Shown: piece by piece, positions 58,097 through 64,000 of the stretch | Layout: each line of letters starts with the position of its first letter | Position numbering within the stretch: position 1 is the first letter of the stretch | Position numbers and translations under genes: made by a program | Assembly: GCF_900215315.1 (NCBI RefSeq) | Contig: NZ_OBEB01000002.1 | Coordinates: 372,001-436,000, forward strand | Length of the DNA stretch: 64,000 nt | Origin: Arsukibacterium tuosuense | GTDB lineage: Bacteria; Pseudomonadota; Gammaproteobacteria; Enterobacterales; Alteromonadaceae | Direction: 5' to 3' | The notes under the pieces: generated by a model | Databases searched by the model: none | What the model was told of the DNA's origin: nothing | What the model saw: the letters and a program-made list of their open reading frames with translations, nothing else

Positions 58097-58532
58097 GATG
58101 TCAGTATCATTAGTGTCGGTTGGATTTGGGTTTTCTGATACAAGGGATGTGCAGGCTCGCCTGATTTGTTTAGCTTTAAGCAATACAGGTTAGGTATAAG
58201 GTTCCTAACATGATCTGAGCGGCCCATAAACCGCCCTGTATTGCCCCAGGCCGCAATTACCAACCCCGAACTTTGTGAAAGCTCAAGTAGCCGGCGGTCG
58301 TTATCAGCGCCAACAGGATCTGAGGCTAACATCATCACTTTTGGATCAGTCGCCCGGAAAGCGAATAAATTTGCCATGCAGACACCACCATAGCCCCAGG
58401 ATTGCGCATAACGGATACAACGCGTTAGTGTTGGGTCATCTGCGCTTTCATCGGTAGCGCTTCATCCCATACTCGCCATAAAGCGAATCTGTATTTTCTA
58501 CAATCTGAAAAAACGGCATCGCTTCTGAGCAT
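58093..58532 (-). pseudogene. DUF1643 protein gene with internal frameshifting deletion
   Basis: The 5' part starts at ATG 58532 and reads SDCRKYRFALWRVWDEALP, the DUF1643 N-terminus, but then enters a different frame. The matching frame resumes as ATDESADDPTLTRCIRYAQS and continues through MANLFAFRATDP, GLVIAAWGNTGRFMGRSDHV and CLKLNKSGEPAHPLYQ to 58093. A small block with the usual VFVMLNPS motif is missing at about 58449-58460, with a length not divisible by three. A sequencing error cannot be excluded, but the loss of a conserved block argues for real decay. Its stop is coupled to the EEP gene. Confidence 0.8.
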
Positions 58533-58547
58533 GTTCACTAATATTAC

Positions 58548-59177
58548 CTAGTCGTTCGCAATTGAATGATGTACTTCAGGGACAAAACCGTTGCTGTACA
58601 TTTTCACTATTGATGCGGGTGTCAGCACTTTTACATCACCAATTGCCGAAACGGTAATATCTGATTTTTTATAGCCCTCTGGTGACCATAAGTACAAGGA
58701 GTTATCCCACAACAGGTAAGGCTTTTCATTGAACTCAACAAAAGCACCACTTGGCAGATCTGATAGCTGCGCAGTGCAGGTTACCTTTTGGGCACCTTTA
58801 GTTACCCGCTCTTTATGCAGAACATCATCTATCTGCTGCACGGATAATTTGCTATCAGGCGCTTCGGCGTTTGCTAAAATCCAAGCCGCTTTAAATTCGT
58901 TATATCGTACCTTACGGCAATGTGCGCATGGACGATGACCCGCTGAAAATGCTGTTGCTTCATCTAGAAAGAACAGTTCTGAGTAACGGTTCGGGCCAAA
59001 TATTTCGCGCTTAATACCTTTGAACGACAAGACACAGGTAACCCAAGCTTTATGCTTGTATTGCGATACAATTTGTTTGTCATCGTTGTGTAGAATACCC
59101 CGGTTGCCCAGAAAGCTTCCGCGTGACTTATCTGCGATTAAGCGGCCATAAGGGTCAACTCGGTTTTGTAATGGCAT
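58548..59177 (-). CDS. Conserved hypothetical protein with an Ada-like Cys pair
   Basis: 209 residues with AAGGAG before the ATG. It starts MPLQNRVDPYGRLIADKSRGSFLGN (split here as MPLQNRVDPYGRL and GSFLGNRGILH) and contains FFLDEATAFSAGHRPCAHCR, where the GHRPCxxCR pair resembles the Zn-binding site of Ada methyl-transfer domains. A conserved family of unknown role, also found in rhizobia by my recollection. Zinc or nucleic-acid interaction is plausible but not shown. It lies in the island operon between the GESHY protein and the DUF1643 remnant. Confidence 0.72.
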   Translation of the reverse strand: MPLQNRVDPYGRLIADKSRGSFLGNRGILHNDDKQIVSQYKHKAWVTCVLSFKGIKREIFGPNRYSELFFLDEATAFSAGHRPCAHCRKVRYNEFKAAWILANAEAPDSKLSVQQIDDVLHKERVTKGAQKVTCTAQLSDLPSGAFVEFNEKPYLLWDNSLYLWSPEGYKKSDITVSAIGDVKVLTPASIVKMYSNGFVPEVHHSIAND

Positions 59178-59253
59178 TGCTACTCCTTTTCACTTTCATG
59201 CCGATTTGGGTATTGGGCTTGTCTGGCGAAACGTTTTGTTTATCATCGTTGTG

Positions 59254-59931
59254 CTAATTAATAGCTGCGTCTCTTAAAAAATCGATAAAGTATTGCTTAC
59301 CCGTTTTGCCACCATATTTTTTTGATGATCTGTTCCACCAGGGCATACCTGCATGAGGAACTCTTGCGCATTTTATTCCTGTTTCTTTCAGTAAGTTGAT
59401 TAAACCTGACTTGGTGGCACTGCGCCAGGCTAAAGTGCTTGAAAAGACGACTAAACCCGGATTTAAGATTGATATTACCTTTGTCACAACACTGGCACTC
59501 GTCCGTGCGTCCGCTTCTGATACGTTTATCGATTTTCCGGTTTTTTCCGCTGGCCTTTGAAAATAATTTAGATAACAGATTTCAGCAAAAGGCTCATCGA
59601 CTGCAAATCCTGTAACTGCCGATTCAATTAGTGCTTTAGAAATATTTTTGTAAATCAGTTTGGACTTTTCTTTCCATCCGTTATTAAGGCCATTCTGAAT
59701 TATGTTTGCTGTGTGCATCCAGTGACGATCGGTGCACTGAGAAATATCGACTCCCTCATACCAGCGCACTGGGTCATGGTGATAATTGCTGCCCTCGTCT
59801 AGATAGTGGCTTTCACCCAGCACCAGCAGCTTATTTTGCGCATTTTCATAACCAGGCCCCACCCACGGCAGCAGATTTGGGTATTTTTTATAATGCTCAA
59901 TTGCCGCCAACTCTTGTAAATAGGTATCCAT
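59254..59931 (-). CDS. Conserved hypothetical protein with GESHY motif
   Basis: 225 residues with AGGAAT before the ATG. LLVLGESHY (residues about 35-43) and a C-terminal VPHAGMPWWNR His motif, with VVFSSTLAW between them, give an alpha/beta arrangement that loosely recalls the uracil-DNA glycosylase superfamily (motif near the strand end plus a C-terminal His). No confident assignment. It is 28 bases downstream of the WYL regulator and part of its operon. Confidence 0.65.
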   Translation of the reverse strand: MDTYLQELAAIEHYKKYPNLLPWVGPGYENAQNKLLVLGESHYLDEGSNYHHDPVRWYEGVDISQCTDRHWMHTANIIQNGLNNGWKEKSKLIYKNISKALIESAVTGFAVDEPFAEICYLNYFQRPAEKTGKSINVSEADARTSASVVTKVISILNPGLVVFSSTLAWRSATKSGLINLLKETGIKCARVPHAGMPWWNRSSKKYGGKTGKQYFIDFLRDAAIN

Positions 59932-59959
59932 ATTAATTCCTGATATTAGATTTAAATAT

Positions 59960-60961
59960 TTATTGGTATAACGCTAACGATGCTATTAACGATTTTTTTA
60001 CCCTACTTCTGAGGTGCTCTGGCGAGACACAAATTACATCAGCGCCATACCTGAGTATCCAGGCTACCAGGTCATAGGTTGGCACTGAATTAAAACGAAC
60101 TGTTGCCCAGCCATCGTTTATGTTGTCCAGCAGCTGGTCTTCAGCAAGTTTGTTGTGAGTAAGGGTGTCTAATGCGAAGTCTTTTACTTTCAGCTCAATA
60201 GTTTCGAACTGATTTTCATTTTTCAGAATCCAGCCTGACGGGTTTTTTGCGTAGTATTGTTGCAGGGTAAATGATCGTGGTTTCTCAATGCCGCTATAGA
60301 GGCTATACGCATTTTTAATCCGATGAAAAAGAAACAACAACGGTGTTTCCGAGGCGGTAACTTGGGTTGCGACAAGATAGTGGCTTTGACCCCTGATAAT
60401 AATTCCAAGAGGGTTGAGCTTATAACTAACCGCGTTTTCTTTTCCTCTTGCCTGATAACTTATTTCTATTTGGTGCTCGCGCAGCACACCGTCATAAATA
60501 ACTTCTCGCAGCTCTTCGGAAAAAATATTGTTGCAATTAATTAAAGGGTAGCCGTCTGAGATCACCTGCAATTTGGCATCCCACTGATTAAATGAATTTT
60601 CAGCACTAAGAATGCTTTTTGCTTTAACCAGTCGCTCTTCAAGTCGCCGGGCATATTCTGCAGGCATGGTTTGTACTAAAAGCTTTTCGGATAGCAGTAA
60701 CATAAAGGCCTCTGAAGGTTGCATTGCCTCTCTGTTGTTTGCTGTTATTTTGTACCAGGTGTTGCCCTCTGCTGATGTATTAGCACATAAGCCACCAAGC
60801 TGTTCCAATTTAAGCAAATCGCGTTCTACAGTGCGCTTACTTACCCGAAAGCCCTCGTCAACCAAGTGTTGATGCAGCGCAACTGTGCTAATCGGGGTGG
60901 CTGGATAAACTGGTATTTTTCTCAGCATTTCTAAATGACGTAAAGTGGTGCTGGTCGACAT
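59960..60961 (-). CDS. HTH-WYL transcriptional regulator
   Basis: 333 residues. An N-terminal winged helix (VSKRTVERDLLKLEQLGGL, about residues 39-57) is followed by a WYL-like domain (EISYQARGKENAVSYKLNPLGIIIRGQSHYLVA) and a WCX-type C-terminus. WYL regulators often sense nucleotides or nucleic acids and head defence or DNA-repair operons. Start supported by AGGGG 5 bases before the ATG. It is the second gene of the minus-strand operon and is the likely controller of the GCGAC-N7-GTCG sites upstream. Confidence 0.9.
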   Translation of the reverse strand: MSTSTTLRHLEMLRKIPVYPATPISTVALHQHLVDEGFRVSKRTVERDLLKLEQLGGLCANTSAEGNTWYKITANNREAMQPSEAFMLLLSEKLLVQTMPAEYARRLEERLVKAKSILSAENSFNQWDAKLQVISDGYPLINCNNIFSEELREVIYDGVLREHQIEISYQARGKENAVSYKLNPLGIIIRGQSHYLVATQVTASETPLLFLFHRIKNAYSLYSGIEKPRSFTLQQYYAKNPSGWILKNENQFETIELKVKDFALDTLTHNKLAEDQLLDNINDGWATVRFNSVPTYDLVAWILRYGADVICVSPEHLRSRVKKSLIASLALYQ

Positions 60962-61003
60962 AACTACCCCTGGGTTTTGTAGTACTTCAACGCGATTTCA
61001 AAC

Positions 61004-61357
61004 TCAGTATTTAAAGACTTTGTAATGGCTGTCTTTTCTCCAAATCACGGGGCAAGTAGTCAGCTTAAAATAGTTGATGAGTTGAGCTTTGTACTTTTCG
61101 GTAAATAAGGAACCGTCCATGTAAACTGTTGCCTTTTTTGTCTGATTAGAATAAATAACTCTGCCTCTTGGCAGCTGCTGATATTCTGTCGAAACGAGTT
61201 CTTTAAAGTCTGGTAGATATATAGATCTAACTTCCCACTCAGTTATATGCTCGAAAGGACTATCAACCATTCCTATCTCGTCAGGTTTTAATTCATTGAC
61301 GGCGATCTTTCTGGCGATAAGCTCATTTTTATAAAACCAAAATATACCAATGTAAAT
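61004..61357 (-). CDS. Conserved short protein, possible ATT start
   Basis: From the ATT at 61357 the protein is 117 residues (IYIGIFWFYKNELIARK...), ending KVFKY. AAGGAG lies at 61364-61369, 6 bases upstream, an ideal spacing, whereas the conventional ATG at 61471 has no site and would add a Cys-rich stretch (CYYCCRAS) lacking family look. ATT starts are rare (infC, pcnB). If it is not a start, the gene is crippled by loss of ATG. The frame is open to 61519. Role unknown; conserved-looking motifs are DSPFEHITEWEV and WRKDSHYKVF. First gene of the operon. Confidence 0.5.
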   Translation of the reverse strand: MYIGIFWFYKNELIARKIAVNELKPDEIGMVDSPFEHITEWEVRSIYLPDFKELVSTEYQQLPRGRVIYSNQTKKATVYMDGSLFTEKYKAQLINYFKLTTCPVIWRKDSHYKVFKY

Positions 61358-61512
61358 AACGAACTCCTTAACTTTATGATTTATTGAAATATATACCACT
61401 GGTTTACTTGCGCGACAGCAATAATAGCAGCCCAATAAATTCGACAAACAGCGATATGATACCTGAACCATGAGTTCAGAATTCCGCAATACAATCAAGA
61501 CTAGCGCTAGGT

Positions 61513-61562
61513 GCGACAAATAGTGTCGTTAAAAAATTATTTTGTGCGACGCTCCCTGTCGC
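61513..61562. promoter_or_regulatory. Twin GCGAC-N7-GTCG inverted repeats
   Basis: GCGAC-N7-GTCGT at 61513-61529 and GCGAC-N7-GTCGC at 61546-61562, centres 33 bases apart (three helical turns), both preceded by GT. They lie in the gap between the divergent minus-strand operon and the plus-strand gene at 61608. A palindrome CTAGCGCTAG precedes them (61501-61510). Best explained as tandem operators, perhaps of the WYL protein. Confidence 0.6.
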
Positions 61563-61607
61563 TAGCCTGATTAGTATCCAGTTATTGCTGTACACAAGGT
61601 AAAAAAA

Positions 61608-61973
61608 ATGGATCTGTCAGATAATTTTGAACAAAGTCGAATTAAACAGTTATTAGAGCAGTTTGAATTAAATGGGCAAGTGGCTTTTCGTATTGTGTTT
61701 GGCACGTTAGGCGAAGAGGCGTCGATGGACTACAGCAGCTGGTCAATATCTGATAGTGACTATACCCGTTGCAAAGACTCGGGCTTTCATTACCTAATGC
61801 TGCATCTTTTGGATATATTAATAGAATACCGAAGTCAGTGTGATTCATCGAAAGATTATCACGCAGTGATTAATGTGGAGTTTTCTGAAATTTCTATTGA
61901 TTGGGTCGACAAGAAAACGGCAGATAAAGTCATATCGGACTTTAAGAATAACACAGAGGTTAATAATTTGTAG
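61608..61973 (+). CDS. Hypothetical protein
   Basis: 121 residues starting MDLSDNFEQSRIKQ, with AAGGT 9 bases before the ATG. Acidic, soluble, with a strand-rich middle (QVAFRIVFGTLG), SSWSISDSDYTR and a C-terminal strand-helix (AVINVEFSEISIDWVDKKTA). No family recognised. It faces the minus-strand operon across the twin repeats and may be co-regulated. Confidence 0.6.
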   Translation: MDLSDNFEQSRIKQLLEQFELNGQVAFRIVFGTLGEEASMDYSSWSISDSDYTRCKDSGFHYLMLHLLDILIEYRSQCDSSKDYHAVINVEFSEISIDWVDKKTADKVISDFKNNTEVNNL

Positions 61974-62180
61974 TTCGTTGGTGTTTAATGGCTTACTGAA
62001 GTTACTAAGACTTCATCCATGGGTGGACACCGAAAGGATACTTATTAAATACTATCAATTACCCTAAGTTAACGAAAATCTTTTGTCACTACAACTGAAA
62101 CGTCAGCTTATGAGCCTACCGTAAACTTACCGCCTCCAAACATATATTAATTACCTGAATTAATTAATGATGGAGGACGC

Positions 62181-62367
62181 ATGTTAAAACGGTTCCGATT
62201 TACCAATACCGTCATAGCAGCACTGCCTGCCAACCCCACCAGCTCACGTTCAACTGAGTCTGAATACTCCGATACTGAAATATCTGGCCTGAATGTCTGG
62301 TAAAAGTGGTTCTAAGCGATTCTTGCTGCGTTACATACTGCATGGACGGCCCCGGGCACCATTTAGT
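62181..62367 (+). pseudogene. Truncated, frameshifted tyrosine-recombinase N-terminus
   Basis: A strong ribosome site (GGAGGA, 62172-62177) precedes ATG 62181. The frame reads KRFRFTNTVIAALPANP ... STESEYSDTEISGLNV, then stops at 62301; in the +1 frame the match goes on as GKSGSKRFLLRY. This is the N-terminal arm-binding region of a DUF4102-like integrase. Just after codon for GR the sequence becomes the right repeat (62347). About 60 of an expected ~400 residues remain. The upstream 62146-62164 inverted repeat ATTAATT-N5-AATTAAT could be its own control site. Confidence 0.82.
62347..62362 (+). repeat. Right direct repeat (attR) of the tRNA-Leu island
   Basis: CGGCCCCGGGCACCAT, identical to 53736-53751. 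Here it directly follows the integrase remnant, so the repeat probably became fused to int by a deletion rather than being a pristine junction. Confidence 0.82.
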
Positions 62368-62450
62368 TTATTCCTCCAGTTTCCTACGTTTGAGTTATCT
62401 GGCAGCTATTGCTAAGCTGACAATAGTTTTAAACCAGTCGTTAAATTTCT

Positions 62451-62672
62451 ATGATCACCGTTGAACAAATAAAGCAGTTGTCTACCGCCGAGAAATTGCA
62501 GGTAATGGAAACCTTATGGCAAGAGCTTACCGCCAACCCCGGTGTTTCCCCTGCATCACCTGACTGGCATCAACAAGCGCTGCATGAAACAGAACTCGCT
62601 GTCAGAGAAGGCGAAGAGGTCACCCACGACTGGGAGCTGGCAAAGCAAAGTTTGCGCGATAAATTCAGATGA
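62451..62672 (+). CDS. Addiction-module antitoxin (TIGR02574-like)
   Basis: 73 residues: MITVEQIKQLSTAEKLQVMETLWQEL then SPDWHQQALHETELAVREGEE and a C-terminal helix. This is the typical short helical antitoxin that pairs with a ParE/RelE-like toxin. Its stop overlaps the toxin start (ATGA, 62669-62672). Lies just outside the right repeat. Confidence 0.85.
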   Translation: MITVEQIKQLSTAEKLQVMETLWQELTANPGVSPASPDWHQQALHETELAVREGEEVTHDWELAKQSLRDKFR

Positions 62673-62962
62673 AAATAAAGGTTCTCGATGCTGCGTTAAG
62701 CGATCTGGCAAACGGCCGATCATTTTATCATCAGCAGGGAAAGCATTTAGGTGATTACTTTCTCGATTCGCTGTTCAGCGACATTGACTCACTAACCCTT
62801 TTTGCAGGCATACACCAAAAGTACTTCGGGTACTTTCGCATGCTGGCCCATCGTTTTCCCTATGCTATTTATTACCAAATGCCAGAGTCAGATTTAGTCG
62901 TGGTGTGGCGTGTGTTAGATATGCGTGCTAACCCTAAAAAGACAAAGAACAAACTTGAGTAG
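62669..62962 (+). CDS. RelE/ParE-family toxin
   Basis: 97 residues with the RelE/ParE fold pattern: KVLDAALSDLANGRSFYHQQG, YFLDSLFSDIDSL, FRMLAHRFPYAIYYQ and VVVWRVLDMRANP. The MLAHRFPYAIYY strand is the usual ParE signature. It should act on ribosome-bound mRNA or gyrase; the target cannot be told here. Coupled to the antitoxin by a 4-base overlap. Confidence 0.87.
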   Translation: MKIKVLDAALSDLANGRSFYHQQGKHLGDYFLDSLFSDIDSLTLFAGIHQKYFGYFRMLAHRFPYAIYYQMPESDLVVVWRVLDMRANPKKTKNKLE

Positions 62963-63052
62963 TAGCTAGCAAATTTTTGTGTCAGTTTTAGCTTAAAGTG
63001 GCTGAGTATCATTCTGATAAACCGCCACTTAGACAGAAGATTTTCTCGTTAC

Positions 63053-63385
63053 TTATTCGACTGTCAGACCCTGGCTCTTGTATTCAATCGCTTTGTCTAA
63101 ACTAAAGTTTTTAGCAATCCACTTTGAGGCATTTCGTGGAGAAAAGCCTGCCTTATTCCACTCGATTATTACCTGAGGCGAGTTAACCCCAACCTGGATC
63201 CACTCTTTAGCATCAGTTGGTGTAAAACCATTACTGCGTAATGCTCTGGCGTCAAAAGCTTGCACACCAATGCCTTGCCAGGCTGTTGCTTCCTGGTATG
63301 GCATTCCATCCCATGGACTCGATGAAGCACAACCTGTCAGGGATATAACCCCTGCCATAACAACGATTGCTACTACCTTCTTCAT
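63053..63385 (-). CDS. Small lipoprotein with repeated helical motif
   Basis: 110 residues with lipobox LTGC and AGGAG before the ATG. The mature chain contains a repeated pattern around GFTPTDAKEWIQVGVNSPQ and GFSPRNASKWIAKNFS (two cycles of G-F-[ST]-P-x-x-A-x-x-W), as in helical repeat proteins that bind short peptides. Function unknown. Confidence 0.75.
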   Translation of the reverse strand: MKKVVAIVVMAGVISLTGCASSSPWDGMPYQEATAWQGIGVQAFDARALRSNGFTPTDAKEWIQVGVNSPQVIIEWNKAGFSPRNASKWIAKNFSLDKAIEYKSQGLTVE

Positions 63386-63642
63386 TAAAAACTCCTTTGT
63401 TTTATTCTTTAATTTTTCTCGTTCAAAAAAACCAACATTAATCTAAAGCTTGCCACAAGTTAGCCTGATAAATCATAGGCAAGCTTTAGAGGGAATTAAA
63501 TTAGAGTAATATTTCTAAATTGGCAACAAATAATCTAAGGTAAAGTTGCTAAATTAAGTGCTTCAGCATTTGTAATAGTGACAGCGTGTCTCGCTGATCC
63601 TATTGATTCTGGCGGGAGCACGCGCCCCCGCCTGTTGCTTAA

Positions 63643-64000
63643 CTATTCCGCTGTTTGTTTGCGCAGGCGTTTTACTAAGCCTGCGACTGACGCTGCAGCA
63701 GCAAGCGCCATACAGGTAATACTTAGTTTTAAAATTAACGCAGGGGCTTGAGACAATGTAAACATGGTAGCAACGCCTGCAAATAGCAGCACTATGCTCG
63801 CCAGGTTGAAGTGCGTAAAAGCCTGAGGCTGCAACAAATCGGTGCAAAACGTCTTAATACGTTGCCATTGCCATGCGCTAATACCCATCATAAGGCCGAT
63901 GGTAACGTAAAGAAACAGCCCATCATTGGGGAAATTCAGCAACGCGTGCATCACAATGGCCGGTATGATAGACCCGGTTTTATGCGTGACCCAGCCCAGC
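63643..64000 (-). CDS. CPBP-family intramembrane protease, C-terminal part
   Basis: The frame is open to the window's right edge, so the gene is partial: the 5' end lies beyond 64000. Reading in from the edge gives LGWVTHKTGSIIPAIVMHALLNF, where GSIIPAIVMHALLNF is the third CPBP/Abi motif with the catalytic His and Asn. Two or three more helices follow to a basic tail. The usual call is a glutamic-type membrane protease; roles include prenyl-protein processing and bacteriocin immunity. Confidence 0.72.
   Translation of the reverse strand, partial: LGWVTHKTGSIIPAIVMHALLNFPNDGLFLYVTIGLMMGISAWQWQRIKTFCTDLLQPQAFTHFNLASIVLLFAGVATMFTLSQAPALILKLSITCMALAAAASVAGLVKRLRKQTAE

Larger units (their letters stand above)
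53752..62346. mobile_element. Defective genomic island at tRNA-Leu
   Basis: About 8.6 kb between the 16-bp repeats. It contains a short non-coding left end, a large lipoprotein gene, a minus-strand operon led by a WYL regulator, a plus-strand small gene and an N-terminal integrase remnant at the right end. No complete integrase, excisionase, replication or transfer gene is present. Base composition of several genes is more AT-rich than the flanks, notably at both ends. It is probably a decayed integrative element, now fixed. Confidence 0.78.

Noticed and set aside
58093-58377. Separate 94-residue protein starting MANLFAFRATDP
   Set aside because: It is the C-terminal two-thirds of a DUF1643 gene; the N-terminal part is found upstream in another frame, so it is better treated as one broken gene.
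63611-63632. GGCGGG...CCCGCC hairpin as terminator of the partial CPBP gene
   Set aside because: No T tract follows on the minus strand and the loop is large; left unannotated.

Overview
The window looks like a chromosomal segment of a marine or aquatic gammaproteobacterium of the Rheinheimera/Arsukibacterium/Alishewanella type. This is inferred from protein style (many Gln-rich Alteromonadales-like proteins), moderate GC, AAGGA-type ribosome sites and the gene set: rlmF, endA, ohr/ohrR, yigZ, yidD, leuABCD with a leader peptide, and a PA4780-like RIO kinase. No rRNA, CRISPR array or complete insertion sequence is visible. There is one tRNA.

Layout. 1-8 kb: a LolA-like periplasmic protein followed by a FimV-type LysM/beta-barrel protein (probably the end of an envelope lipid-export operon), a SWIM-SNF2 helicase and an anchored protein of unknown role. 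8-22 kb: mostly single exported or degradative genes (cytochrome c lipoprotein, beta-lactamase-fold hydrolase, GH13 amylase, endonuclease I, amidohydrolase, S41 peptidase lipoprotein, PHB-depolymerase-type esterase), with Mpo1-like, DUF6445, DUF2804 and rlmF genes between them. 21.5-26.6 kb: the ohr/ohrR peroxide pair with a palindromic site between them, MAPEG, a RIO kinase, a histidine phosphatase and an exported VNG-repeat beta-solenoid protein. 26.6-31.5 kb: small accessory genes, including yidD away from its usual locus and a HepT-MntA toxin-antitoxin pair.

31.6-47 kb: SDR, PQQ-type sugar dehydrogenase and MipA/OmpV genes. Then comes a translationally coupled three-gene SMC-like condensin operon (MksB/JetC-, MksE/JetB- and MksF/JetA-like), with no JetD/MksG nuclease beside it. 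Next are yigZ, DUF418, a TRIC-type channel, and an FHA protein coupled to a trypsin-like protease. 47-52 kb: leuABCD, preceded by a newly read leader peptide with clustered Leu codons, an intrinsic attenuator and a perfect 20-bp palindrome abutting the putative promoter.

53.7-62.4 kb: a small island (about 8.6 kb) inserted at the 3' end of tRNA-Leu(UAA), bounded by a 16-bp direct repeat. Its only visible recombinase is a frameshifted N-terminal stub fused to the right repeat, so the island looks immobile. It carries a WYL-regulator operon of little-studied genes: a short conserved protein with a possible ATT start, the WYL regulator, a GESHY-motif protein, a protein with an Ada-like Cys pair, a DUF1643 gene broken by a small deletion, and an exonuclease/endonuclease/phosphatase-fold enzyme. 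Two copies of GCGAC-N7-GTCG sit in the divergent promoter region. This is the best candidate in the window for an undescribed nucleic-acid-related or defence-like module. Just right of the island lie a ParE-type toxin-antitoxin pair, a small lipoprotein and the C-terminal part of a CPBP membrane protease that runs off the window.
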